Assembly: GCF_016773205.1 (NCBI RefSeq)
Contig: NZ_JAETWB010000008.1
Location: 124,001 to 188,000 of the forward strand
From: Belnapia arida
GTDB lineage: Bacteria > Pseudomonadota > Alphaproteobacteria > Acetobacterales > Acetobacteraceae
Length of the DNA: 64,000 nt
Direction of reading: 5' to 3'
Of the stretch, positions 10,023 to 18,269 are shown in pieces (positions within the stretch are counted from its first letter, which is position 1; each line of letters begins with the position of its first letter). The notes beneath the pieces were generated by a model. The model was given only the letters and a program-made list of their open reading frames with translations, was not told where the DNA came from and searched no databases. Made by a program: the position numbers and the translations under genes.

Positions 10023-11624
10023 TCAAGACTTCGAGACGCCCCAGAAGAAGGGCAGCGGCCCCTTCGCGATGCCCGAGACATTGGCACGCCAGGCCTGGTA
10101 GCCGAGGAAGAAGCCGGTCGGCGCATAGACGACGTTGTCGAGCGCCGCCTTGTTCAGCCGCGCGATGACGGCCTTCTCCGCCGCGAGGTCGGGCGCGTCG
10201 AACCAGTTCGCCACCTCGGTCTCGACGGCGGGAATGTTGGGCCAGCCGAACCAGGCGCCGTCGCCGCTGGCGCGGATGGCGTTGTAGACGGCCGGGTTGA
10301 TGCAGTCCGCGCCGGCATGCCAGCTGTGGAACATGCTCCAGCCGCCCTGCCCGACCGGGTTCTTCATGGCGCGGCGCTGGCCCGTGGTGCCCCAGTCGGT
10401 CGCGACGAAATCGACGTTGAAGCCGATGCGCTTCAGCAGGTCGGCGGTGACGTCGCCCTGCGCCTTGGTGATCGGCTGGTCCTGCGCGACGACGCAGGTG
10501 ACGGGCGAGCCGTCGTATCCGCTCTCGGCCAGCAGCTTCTTGGCGGCCTCGAAGTTGCGCGGGCCCTTCAGGATCTCGCCGCCCTCCTCGGTGTAGAGCG
10601 GCGTGCCGGGGGTGAAGTAGCCGGGCAGCGGCTTCCACAGCTTGTCGTCGTCGCCGACCAGCGCCCGCATGTAGTCTTCCTGGCTCAGTGCCGTCAGCAC
10701 CGCGCGCCGCGCCTTCACGTTGTTGAAGGGCTTGGTCGTGTGGTTCATCCGGAAGGTGCCGATGTTGCCGAGCGGGTCGGCGATGTCGACGCGGATGTTG
10801 CGGTTGCGGCGGAGCTGCGGCACCAGGTCGGTGATCGGGTTTTCCCACCAGTCGACCTCGCCGTTCTGCAGGGCGGCGGCGGCCGTCGCCGGGTCTGGCA
10901 TCACCAGCCACTCGATCCGCTCGACCGCCATCCGCTTGCCGCCGGAGAGCCAGGAGTTCGGCTCCTCCCGTGGCACGTAGTCGGCGAATTTCTCGAAGAC
11001 GGCCCGCGCCCCCGGATTCCACTCGTCGCGCTTGAAGCGCATCGGCCCGCTGCCGATGAACTCGCTGACCTGCTGGAACGGGTCGGTCTTTGCCAGCCGC
11101 TCCGGCATCATGAAGCACATCGGCGTGCTGTTCTTGCCGAGCGCCATCAGCAGCTTCGGGTAGGGCTTCTTCAGCACCCAGCGGAAGTTCCGGTCATCGA
11201 CAGCGACCAGCTCGTTCTGAAGGGCCTTGACCATCAGCCCCATCGGGTCGCGGGCCGACCAGCGGGTGAGGCTCGCCACCACGTCCTTCGCCAGGACCGG
11301 CGTGCCGTCATGGAATTTGAGGCCAGGACGCAGGCGGAAATCCCAGGTCAGCCCGTCGGCCGAGACCTGCTCGGCCTCCACCATCTGCCGCTTCGGCGTC
11401 AGCGTGTCGTCGAAGCCGTAGAGCGTGTCCCAAACCATGGCCGCGGCGTTGCGGACCACATACTGGGTGCCCCAGATCGGGTCGAAATTGGCGAGGTTCG
11501 CCTGCGGCACGAAGCGCAGCGTCCGCGCCGCCGCCCCCTGCGACAGCGCCGGGCCGGCCAGCCCGGACGAGACGCCCACCAGGCCGGCAGCGCCCGTCCC
11601 CTTCAGGAAACTCCTGCGATCCAT
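10023..11624 (-). CDS. ABC transporter substrate-binding protein, SBP_bac_5 family (array member 1, next to the permeases)
   Basis: 533-residue periplasmic binding protein of the peptide/nickel class. A Tat-like signal (MDRRSFLKG, ending GPALSQ) is followed by TLRFVPQANLANFDPIWGTQ. Family landmarks include LRPGLKFHDGTPV, FIGSGPMRF and NGEVDWWENP. It is closest to the permease genes and the most divergent of the six: its late region reads GGWSMFHSWHAGADCINPA where the others keep a GGWS-x-F-x-T pattern. A start at 11624 (ATG) is supported by AAAGGA upstream. Ligand unknown. Confidence 0.9.
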   Translation of the reverse strand: MDRRSFLKGTGAAGLVGVSSGLAGPALSQGAAARTLRFVPQANLANFDPIWGTQYVVRNAAAMVWDTLYGFDDTLTPKRQMVEAEQVSADGLTWDFRLRPGLKFHDGTPVLAKDVVASLTRWSARDPMGLMVKALQNELVAVDDRNFRWVLKKPYPKLLMALGKNSTPMCFMMPERLAKTDPFQQVSEFIGSGPMRFKRDEWNPGARAVFEKFADYVPREEPNSWLSGGKRMAVERIEWLVMPDPATAAAALQNGEVDWWENPITDLVPQLRRNRNIRVDIADPLGNIGTFRMNHTTKPFNNVKARRAVLTALSQEDYMRALVGDDDKLWKPLPGYFTPGTPLYTEEGGEILKGPRNFEAAKKLLAESGYDGSPVTCVVAQDQPITKAQGDVTADLLKRIGFNVDFVATDWGTTGQRRAMKNPVGQGGWSMFHSWHAGADCINPAVYNAIRASGDGAWFGWPNIPAVETEVANWFDAPDLAAEKAVIARLNKAALDNVVYAPTGFFLGYQAWRANVSGIAKGPLPFFWGVSKS

Positions 11625-11787
11625 CCTTTGTCGTCCCTCAGCTCCCAGCCGTGCGGTCCGTTCCCGCCCGGTTATCCATCAGCCTGCCTCAGCCTTGGGC
11701 ATTGCGCCAGCGTACTTACGCGGCGGCAAGGGCCTCGGCCGCGGTCCGGCCAGAACCGCAGCCTGTCTGCTTGCACGGCCCGTGCCA

Positions 11788-13368
11788 CTAGCCCCGCCGG
11801 ACGTTCCAGAAGATCGGCGGCCCGCCGGTGACGATGTTGGTCAGGCTCCGGCGGAAGGCCTGGGGCGGCCGCAGCAGGCCGAGCGGGATGAAGGGCGCCT
11901 CCTCCCAGGCCAGGGCCTGCAACTCCTGCGCGATCTTCCGCTCCGCCCCCTGATCCGGCGCATCGAACCAGGCCTCGCGCAGCGCTTCCCGCCGCGGGCT
12001 GGTGGACCAGCCGATCCAGCCCTGGGCGCCGTTGCCGCGAATGGGCTGGTGGCTGCCGGGGACGGAGACGTCCAGCCCCTCCCAGGTGGTGCAGAAGATG
12101 TTCCAGCCGCCCTGGGCCGGCGCCTCGCGCTTGGCCCGGCGTTGCACCAGCGTGCCCCAGTCCATGCTCTGCAGGTCGACCTTCATCCCTGCCCGCCGCA
12201 GCGTATCCGCCGCCACCTCGGACAGGGCGCTGATGGTCGGGAAGTCCGTCGGCGAGAGGATGACGACCGGCTCGCCCTTGTAGCCGGCCGCGGCCAGCGC
12301 CCGTTTCGCCGCTTCCAGGTCGCGCGGCCCGGAGACCGCCTCCATCCCGACATTGCTGGCGAGCGGCGTGCCCGGGGTGAAGGCCCCCGCCGGCACCTGC
12401 CACAGCGCCCTGTCCTCGCCGAGCGCCGCCTGCATGAAGGCCGTCTGCTCGATCGCCGGCAGCAGCGCCCGCCGGACCTCCGCCCTGTCGAAGGGCGGGT
12501 GCAGGTGGTTGAAACGGATCATCGCCAGCGCGCCGGCCGTGTTCACCACCTCGATGGCGATGTCGCGGTTGCCGCGCAGCACCGGCAGCAGGTCGGCCAA
12601 CGGCGTCTCCCACCAGTCCACCTCGTTGTTCTGCAAGGCGGCGGCGGCGGTCGCCGGGTCCGGCATCACATGCCACTCGACGCGATCGAAATGCACCACC
12701 TTGCCGCCGGCGAGGAAATCCGCCGGCTCGTCCCGCGGCACATAGCCAGGGAAGCGCTCATAGGCCGCCATGCTGCCCGGCACCCATTGCGAGGCGCGGA
12801 AGCGGAAGGGCCCGCTGCCGACATACTCGGTGATCTGGGTGAAGGGGTCGGTCTGCGCGATCCGCTCGGGCATGATGGCGCAGATATTGGCCGAAGGCTT
12901 GCCGAGCGCCCAGGTCAGCCCCGGCCAGGGCTTCTTGAGCACGAGCTCGAAGCGGTCATCGGCCTTGACCCGCATCTCCTCGAGCAACAGGGCCAGGCGC
13001 TGGCCGAGCACGTCGCGCTTCGACCAGCGGGCGATGGAAGCGATGCAGTCCCGGGCCAGCACCGGCTGCCCGTCATGGAAGCGGAGGTCGGCCCGCAGGG
13101 TGACGGCATGGACCAGCCCATCGGCCGAAACCTCGTGCCCCGCCGCCATCTGCGGCTTCGACTGGAAGTCACGCCCCATCCCGAAGAGCGTGTCATAGAC
13201 CATCAACCCATGGTTCCGGGCGAGGGTCGTCGTCGTCCAGACCGGATCGATATTGGCGAGGTTGCCCTGCGGAACGAAGCGGAGGGTCCGGGCATGACCC
13301 TGGGCCAGCGCCAGGCGCGGCGCCGCCAGGGCGAGGCCCATGCCCTGCAGCAGGGTGCGACGATGCAT
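11788..13368 (-). CDS. ABC transporter substrate-binding protein, SBP_bac_5 family (array member 2)
   Basis: 526 residues with an RR-containing export signal (MHRRTLLQG, ending LALAQ), then TLRFVPQGNLANIDPVWTTT. It shares with its neighbours YVGSGPFRF, NNEVDWWETP, FNHLHPPF, FTPGTPLASN and MDWGTLVQRRAKRE. The gap to member 1 (163 bases) is the longest in the array; just past the stop it has only a short 5-base-stem hairpin (11772-11784), and I saw no clear promoter in it. Binds an unknown ligand for the shared permease, by inference. Confidence 0.9.
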   Translation of the reverse strand: MHRRTLLQGMGLALAAPRLALAQGHARTLRFVPQGNLANIDPVWTTTTLARNHGLMVYDTLFGMGRDFQSKPQMAAGHEVSADGLVHAVTLRADLRFHDGQPVLARDCIASIARWSKRDVLGQRLALLLEEMRVKADDRFELVLKKPWPGLTWALGKPSANICAIMPERIAQTDPFTQITEYVGSGPFRFRASQWVPGSMAAYERFPGYVPRDEPADFLAGGKVVHFDRVEWHVMPDPATAAAALQNNEVDWWETPLADLLPVLRGNRDIAIEVVNTAGALAMIRFNHLHPPFDRAEVRRALLPAIEQTAFMQAALGEDRALWQVPAGAFTPGTPLASNVGMEAVSGPRDLEAAKRALAAAGYKGEPVVILSPTDFPTISALSEVAADTLRRAGMKVDLQSMDWGTLVQRRAKREAPAQGGWNIFCTTWEGLDVSVPGSHQPIRGNGAQGWIGWSTSPRREALREAWFDAPDQGAERKIAQELQALAWEEAPFIPLGLLRPPQAFRRSLTNIVTGGPPIFWNVRRG

Positions 13369-13431
13369 GCGGCGTTTCTCCCGGTCCGGTCCGGCGGTGC
13401 TTGCCTCAGCCCCGCCGCCTGCGCAACGGGG

Positions 13432-15003
13432 TTACGCCTTGGACATGTTCCAGAAGACCGTTGCCGGGGTCCTGAAGGCCCCGGTGACGTTCCGCCGCCA
13501 GGCTGAGGGCTGCCAGTAGAAGCCGAGCGGGATGTAGGCCATCACCTCCATCGCGCGCTGGTTCAGCGCCTCGGCCACACGCCGCCCCTCGGCCGGGTCC
13601 GGAGCATCGACCCAGGCCTGGCGCAGCCGCTCGATCTCGGCATCCTCGGGCCAGCCGAACCAGGCCTGCGGCCCGTTGGCGCGCAGGAAGAGGTGATAGA
13701 CCGGCAAGGTCAGCGACTGCCCGGAGGAGGTGGTGTGGATAATGCTCCACCCGCCCCGCTCCACCGGCTCCTTGCTCGTCCGCCGCTGCACCAGCGTGCC
13801 CCAGTCGGTCGAGACCAGTTCGAGGTTCATCCCCAGCCGCCGCAGGATGTCGGCGGTGACGAGGGAGAGCGCATTGATCTGCGGATAGTCGCCGGGGGCG
13901 ATCAGCACCACCTTCTCGCCCTTGTAGCCCGCCTGGGCCAGCGCCGCCTTCGCCCGCTCGATGCTGTGCGTCTTCAGCACCTCGCTGCCCACCTCATTGG
14001 CGAGCGGCGTGCCGCAGGTGAAGACGCCCTCGCAAGCCTCCCACCCACCCGGCTCGTTGCCGGCGACGGCACTCAGATAGTCGCGCTGGTTCACCGCCAT
14101 GGCGACCGCGCGCCGGATGGCCGGGTTGTCGAAGGGAGGCTGGAGGCAGTTGAAGCGGCAGATGCCGTAGAAGCCGTCCAGCAGGCGCTGGTCCACCACC
14201 ACCTGCCGGTTCCGCTTCAGCAGCGGGAGCAGGTCGTGCAGCGGGTATTCCCAATAGTCCTGCTCGCCCGTGGTCATGGCGGAAGCCGCCGTCGCCGGGT
14301 CGCTGATGACTGTCCATTCCACCCGGTCGAGCCGCGGCACCCGCCCGCCGGCCAGCCCGTCCACCGGCTCCGGCCGGGCCTCGTAGCCGTCGAACTTGGC
14401 CCAGACAGCGCGTTGGCCCGGGTTCCACTCGTCGGGGAGGAAGCGGAAGGGCCCGCTGCCGACCGCCTCCCGCAACTGCTGGAAGGCATCGGTCGCGGCG
14501 ATCCGCTCCGGCATGACGAAGCAGGGAAACTGCGTCTGCCCGAGCGCCATGGTCAGCAACGGCACCGGCTTCCGCAGGCGGAAGCGGAAGCGCCGGTCGT
14601 CCATCGCCTCCACCGCAGCGACGCTCGGCTGCAGCACCTGCATGAAGGGGTCGCGCCGCGCCCAGCGATTGATGCTGGCGACGCAGTCCTTCGCCAGCAC
14701 CCGCTCGCCATCGTGGAATTTCAGGCCGGTCCGCAGGGTGAAGGTGACGGTCAGCCCATCCGGCTCCGTCACCCAGCCCTCCACCATCTGCGGCCGGATC
14801 TCGCCCTTGGCATCCTGAGCGAGCAGCTGGTCATAGACCAGGAAACCGTGGTTGCGGGTGACGACGGCCGTGGTCCAGACCGGGTCGAGGCTGGTGAGGT
14901 TCGATTGCGGGATCACCCGCAGCACCTTCGCCGCCCCCTGCGCCAGCACCGGCGCGGGAAGCGCCGCCAACGTGGCCCCTTGCAACAGGCTGCGACGATG
15001 CAT
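13432..15003 (-). CDS. ABC transporter substrate-binding protein, SBP_bac_5 family (array member 3)
   Basis: 523 residues, signal MHRRSLLQG ending PVLAQ, then VLRVIPQSNLTSLDPVWTT. Shared features are LRTGLKFHDGERV, AVGSGPFRF, YNPG-like loop replaced by EWNPGQRAVW, and STDWGTLVQRRTSKEP. It differs from the others in FTCGTPLANE, where the usual Pro is Cys, and in its YWEYPLHDLLP loop, so its ligand pocket is likely different. It starts 3 bases after member 4 ends. Confidence 0.9.
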   Translation of the reverse strand: MHRRSLLQGATLAALPAPVLAQGAAKVLRVIPQSNLTSLDPVWTTAVVTRNHGFLVYDQLLAQDAKGEIRPQMVEGWVTEPDGLTVTFTLRTGLKFHDGERVLAKDCVASINRWARRDPFMQVLQPSVAAVEAMDDRRFRFRLRKPVPLLTMALGQTQFPCFVMPERIAATDAFQQLREAVGSGPFRFLPDEWNPGQRAVWAKFDGYEARPEPVDGLAGGRVPRLDRVEWTVISDPATAASAMTTGEQDYWEYPLHDLLPLLKRNRQVVVDQRLLDGFYGICRFNCLQPPFDNPAIRRAVAMAVNQRDYLSAVAGNEPGGWEACEGVFTCGTPLANEVGSEVLKTHSIERAKAALAQAGYKGEKVVLIAPGDYPQINALSLVTADILRRLGMNLELVSTDWGTLVQRRTSKEPVERGGWSIIHTTSSGQSLTLPVYHLFLRANGPQAWFGWPEDAEIERLRQAWVDAPDPAEGRRVAEALNQRAMEVMAYIPLGFYWQPSAWRRNVTGAFRTPATVFWNMSKA

Positions 15004-15006
15004 CGG

Positions 15007-16608
15007 CTAGCTCCGCTTCAGGTTCCAGAACAGCGCAAAGCCCGGCACGCGACCCGAGAGGTTGCGCCGGAGCGAGGTCATCGAGAGATAGGCACCGACC
15101 GGAATGTAGGGCACCTCGTCGAGCGCCGTCAGCTGAATCTCCCGCGCCAGCCTCTGCTGCGCCTCGATGTCCGGCGCGTCGAACCAGGCATCCCGCAGCT
15201 CCTCCAGCCGCGGGATGGTCGGCCAGCCGAACCAGGCCGCCGCCCCATTGCCCCGCAGCGGGAAATTGCCCGCCGGGTCGGCGAATTCGAAGGACGAGAA
15301 TGCGGTGAGGAAGGTGCTCCACCCGCCCTTCTCCACCGGCTCCCGGCTGGCACGGCGCTGGATGACGCTGCCCCAGTCGGTCAGCACGAAGTCGAGGTTC
15401 ACCTCCAGCTTGCGGAACATGTCCACCGCGACCTGCGTCAGGGCGGCCGGCGCCAGGATGTCGGTCGGGCCGATCAGGCGGATCGGCTGGTTGGCGTAGC
15501 CCGCCTCCCTCAGCAGCGCCTTGGAGCGGTCGATGCTGCGCGGGCCGAGCAGCGCCCCCATCCCGGCATCATTGGCCAGCGGCGTGCCGGGCGTGAAGAT
15601 GCCCATGCTGGAGAAGCCCGCCGGGTCCGGCCCGACGATCGCCGTCATGTAGTCCGACTGGTCCACCGCCGGCAGCAGCGCCTGGCGGATCTTCTTGTCG
15701 TTGAAGGGCGGATGCAGGTGGTTGAAGCGGAGGATCGCCGGGTTCGGCAGGATGTCGATCGGCTCCACCACGATCTGCCGGTTGCGGCGGAAGAGCTGCT
15801 GGATCTCGGGCGACGGCTGCTCGTACCAGTCGATCTCGCCGGCCTGCAGCGCCGCCGCCGCCGTCGCCGCATCGGTGATGATGTGCCACTCGATGCGGTC
15901 GAAATGCGCAACCTTGGGCCCCGCCGTCAGGCTCGCCGCGCCGGAGGAGATCGGCTGGTAGTCCGGGTTGCGCTCATAGGCGACGAAGCTGCCAGAATTG
16001 TACTCGCGCGGCAGGAAGCGGAAGGGCCCGCTCCCCACTGTCTCCCGGATCTGCTGGAACGGATCGGTCCGGGCGATCCGCTCCGGCATGATGAAGGCCG
16101 CCGGGTTGGACGGGTTGGCGAGCGAGGCGAGCAGCCGCGGGAAGGCGCGCTTCAGCCGGAAGCGCAGCCGCCGGTCGTCGAGCGCGACCAGCTCATCGAC
16201 CAGCGGCTCGATCTTCTGCCCGTTGGGATTGCGCTTCATCCAGCGCCGGAGGCTGGCGACGCAATCCGTGGCGCGCACCGGCTCGCCGTCATGGAAGCGC
16301 AGGCCGTCGCGGAGGGTGAAGGTCCAGGCGCGCCCCTCATCCTCCACCGTGTGCCCCGCTGCCATCTGCGGCTGCGGCTGGAAGCGCGCATCCATGCCGT
16401 AGAGCACGTCGTAGACGAGCCAGGCATGGTTGCGGGTGACGTTGGCCGTGGTCCAGATCGGGTCGAGGCTGGTGAGGTTGGCCTGGGGGACGAATTTCAG
16501 CACCCGCGCATTGGCGGGCTGGGCCAGGGAGGCGGTGGGCAAGGAGGCGGTGGACAGGGCGGCGGCCGGCAGCGCGGCGGCACCCCCCAACAGGCTACGG
16601 CGATGCAT
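15007..16608 (-). CDS. ABC transporter substrate-binding protein, SBP_bac_5 family (array member 4)
   Basis: 533 residues starting at the ATG at 16608 (MHRRSLLGG), with a long Ala-rich signal ending SLAQ and then VLKFVPQANLTSLDPIWTT. An upstream open frame continues but lacks a signal and would run into member 5, so the internal start is preferred. Landmarks: TVGSGPFRF, AGEIDWYEQP, FNHLHPPFNDKK, FTPGTPLAND, TDWGSVIQRRASREP. It is separated from member 5 by 2 bases and from member 3 by 3, so 5-4-3 are translated as a tight unit. Confidence 0.9.
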   Translation of the reverse strand: MHRRSLLGGAAALPAAALSTASLPTASLAQPANARVLKFVPQANLTSLDPIWTTANVTRNHAWLVYDVLYGMDARFQPQPQMAAGHTVEDEGRAWTFTLRDGLRFHDGEPVRATDCVASLRRWMKRNPNGQKIEPLVDELVALDDRRLRFRLKRAFPRLLASLANPSNPAAFIMPERIARTDPFQQIRETVGSGPFRFLPREYNSGSFVAYERNPDYQPISSGAASLTAGPKVAHFDRIEWHIITDAATAAAALQAGEIDWYEQPSPEIQQLFRRNRQIVVEPIDILPNPAILRFNHLHPPFNDKKIRQALLPAVDQSDYMTAIVGPDPAGFSSMGIFTPGTPLANDAGMGALLGPRSIDRSKALLREAGYANQPIRLIGPTDILAPAALTQVAVDMFRKLEVNLDFVLTDWGSVIQRRASREPVEKGGWSTFLTAFSSFEFADPAGNFPLRGNGAAAWFGWPTIPRLEELRDAWFDAPDIEAQQRLAREIQLTALDEVPYIPVGAYLSMTSLRRNLSGRVPGFALFWNLKRS

Positions 16609-16610
16609 GG

Positions 16611-18188
16611 TCAGGCCTTCCTCGCATTCCAGAACAGCGGCGGACCCTTCAGGACATCGACGAGGCTCCGCCGGTAGGCCGTCATCGGATAGCACTGGCC
16701 GAGCGGCAGGGTCGGCACCTCCTCGAAGGCGATCGCCTGCTGCTCCCGCGCCGCCTGCTGCTGCACGGCGAGGTCCGGCGCATCGAACCATGCCGCGCGC
16801 TTCGCCTCCAGCCGCTCGGAGCTCGCCCAGCCGAACCAGCCATTGGTGCCGTTGCCGCGGAGCGGCTGGTTGACGCCCGGGTTGATCGTGTCGAAGCCGC
16901 CCCAATAGGTGAAGAAGATGCTCCACCCGCCCCTTGATGGCGGCTCGCGGCTGTTGCGCCGCTGCACGACGGTGCCCCAGTCGGACGCGACGAAATCGAC
17001 GTTCAGCCCGACCTGCTTGAAGAGATCGGCGCCGACCAGGCAGAGCGCGTTGATGATCGGGAAATCGGTGGCGCCGAGCAGCACCACCGGCTCGCCCTTG
17101 TAGCCGCTCTCGGCCACCTCCCGCTTCACCTTCTCCAGGTCGCGCGGGCTGGTCAGGGCGCCGAGCCCGGCATCGCTGGCGAAGGGCGTGCCCTCCGGGA
17201 AGAAGCCGACCTTGTCCCGCCAGGCACCCCGCTCGCTGCCGAAGGCCGCGGTCATGAAATCGGCCTGGTCGATCGCGCCGAGCAGGGCGCGCCGCAGCTT
17301 CGGGTTGTTGAAGGGTGGGTGCAGATGGTTGAAGCGGCCGAAGGCCAGCTGTCCGGCCGGATCCGGCAGTTCGACGGTGATCTCGCGGTTGCGGCGGAGC
17401 GGCGGCACCAGGTCGTTCGGCGGGTTCTCCCACCAATCGACCTCGCCCGACTGCAGCGCGGCGGCGGCGGTCGCGCTGTCCGGCGTCACCCGCCACTCGA
17501 CGCGGTCGAAGAGGGCGCGCTTCGGGCCAGCGGTCCAGGAAGGCGTGCCCTCGCGCGGCACGTAGCCCTCGAACCGCTCATAGACGAAGCGGCTGCCCTG
17601 CACACGCTCATCCGCCTTGAAGCGAAAGGGCCCGCTGCCGACGAACTCGGTGATGGGCCGGAAGGCGTCGGTATTGGCCAGCCGCTCCGGCATCATGAAG
17701 GGCGTCGGCGAGCCGATCTTGCCGAGCGCGTCCGGCAGCAGGGCAAAGGGCTTCTTCAACCGGAAGACGATCGTGCGGTCATCCGTCGCCACCAGCTCGT
17801 CGGTCCGCGCGGCCAGCTCCTGCCCGAGCGGGTCGCGCCGCTGCCAGCGCTTGATCGAGGCCACGCAATCCCGCGCCCGCACCGCCTCGCCATCGTGGAA
17901 TTTGAGGCCGGGGCGTAGGGTCAGGGTCCAGCGCCTGCCGTCATCCTCGACCCGGTGCCCCTCGACCATCTGCGGCTGCGGCCTGAGCTCGGCATCCAGC
18001 CCGTAGAGCGTATCCCAGATCAGGAAGGCATGGTTGCGGGTGACGTAGGCCGTGGTGGTGATCGGGTCGAGGGTGCCGATATCCGATTGGGGGATGAAGC
18101 GCAGCACCCGGCTGTTGGCTGGCTGGGCGATCGCAAATCGGGAGAGGGGCGCCGCGGAGGCGGCGCCCAGCAGGGTGCGTCGGTTCAT
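16611..18188 (-). CDS. ABC transporter substrate-binding protein, SBP_bac_5 family (array member 5)
   Basis: 525 residues, signal MNRRTLLGA ending FAIAQ, then VLRFIPQSDIGTLDPITTT. Landmarks: LRPGLKFHDGEAV, FVGSGPFRF, SGEVDWWENP, FNHLHPPFNNPK, SDWGTVVQRRNSREP. The ribosome-binding site GGGGAG lies 7 bases before the ATG and is wholly inside the stem of a large hairpin (18195-18231), so initiation is probably limited unless the stem opens. Its DIGTLDP/TTTAYVTRNHAFLI start is closest to member 6, suggesting these two are the most recent duplicates. Confidence 0.9.
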   Translation of the reverse strand: MNRRTLLGAASAAPLSRFAIAQPANSRVLRFIPQSDIGTLDPITTTAYVTRNHAFLIWDTLYGLDAELRPQPQMVEGHRVEDDGRRWTLTLRPGLKFHDGEAVRARDCVASIKRWQRRDPLGQELAARTDELVATDDRTIVFRLKKPFALLPDALGKIGSPTPFMMPERLANTDAFRPITEFVGSGPFRFKADERVQGSRFVYERFEGYVPREGTPSWTAGPKRALFDRVEWRVTPDSATAAAALQSGEVDWWENPPNDLVPPLRRNREITVELPDPAGQLAFGRFNHLHPPFNNPKLRRALLGAIDQADFMTAAFGSERGAWRDKVGFFPEGTPFASDAGLGALTSPRDLEKVKREVAESGYKGEPVVLLGATDFPIINALCLVGADLFKQVGLNVDFVASDWGTVVQRRNSREPPSRGGWSIFFTYWGGFDTINPGVNQPLRGNGTNGWFGWASSERLEAKRAAWFDAPDLAVQQQAAREQQAIAFEEVPTLPLGQCYPMTAYRRSLVDVLKGPPLFWNARKA

Positions 18189-18194
18189 CGTGGT

Positions 18195-18231
18195 CTCCCC
18201 GGAAGCCGGTCGCGCCGGCCGTTCCGGGGAG
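18195..18231 (-). promoter_or_regulatory. Stem-loop sequestering the ribosome-binding site of array member 5
   Basis: Outer arms CTCCCCGGAA (18195-18204) and TTCCGGGGAG (18222-18231) are perfectly complementary over 10 bases; inner arms GCCGG and CCGGC add 5 pairs around a 5-base loop. Read on the minus strand, the 3' arm ends in GGGGAG, the likely Shine-Dalgarno of member 5. Regulation of translation is inferred from this placement. Confidence 0.5.
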
Positions 18232-18237
18232 TGAAGC

Positions 18238-18257
18238 GCGGATCGCCGCCGATCCGC
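18238..18257 (-). terminator. Stem-loop just after array member 6
   Basis: A perfect 8-base inverted repeat, GCGGATCG and CGATCCGC with a 4-base loop, lies 12 bases past the member 6 stop and 6 bases before the next hairpin. It has no T-tail; it may act as a partial terminator or a block to 3' decay. Confidence 0.4.
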
Positions 18258-18269
18258 AAGCGGGTGGGA

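Noticed and set aside
13693-16677. 994-codon plus-strand open frame across binding proteins 3 and 4
   Set aside because: Antisense of two recognised genes and their junction; a GC-bias artefact.
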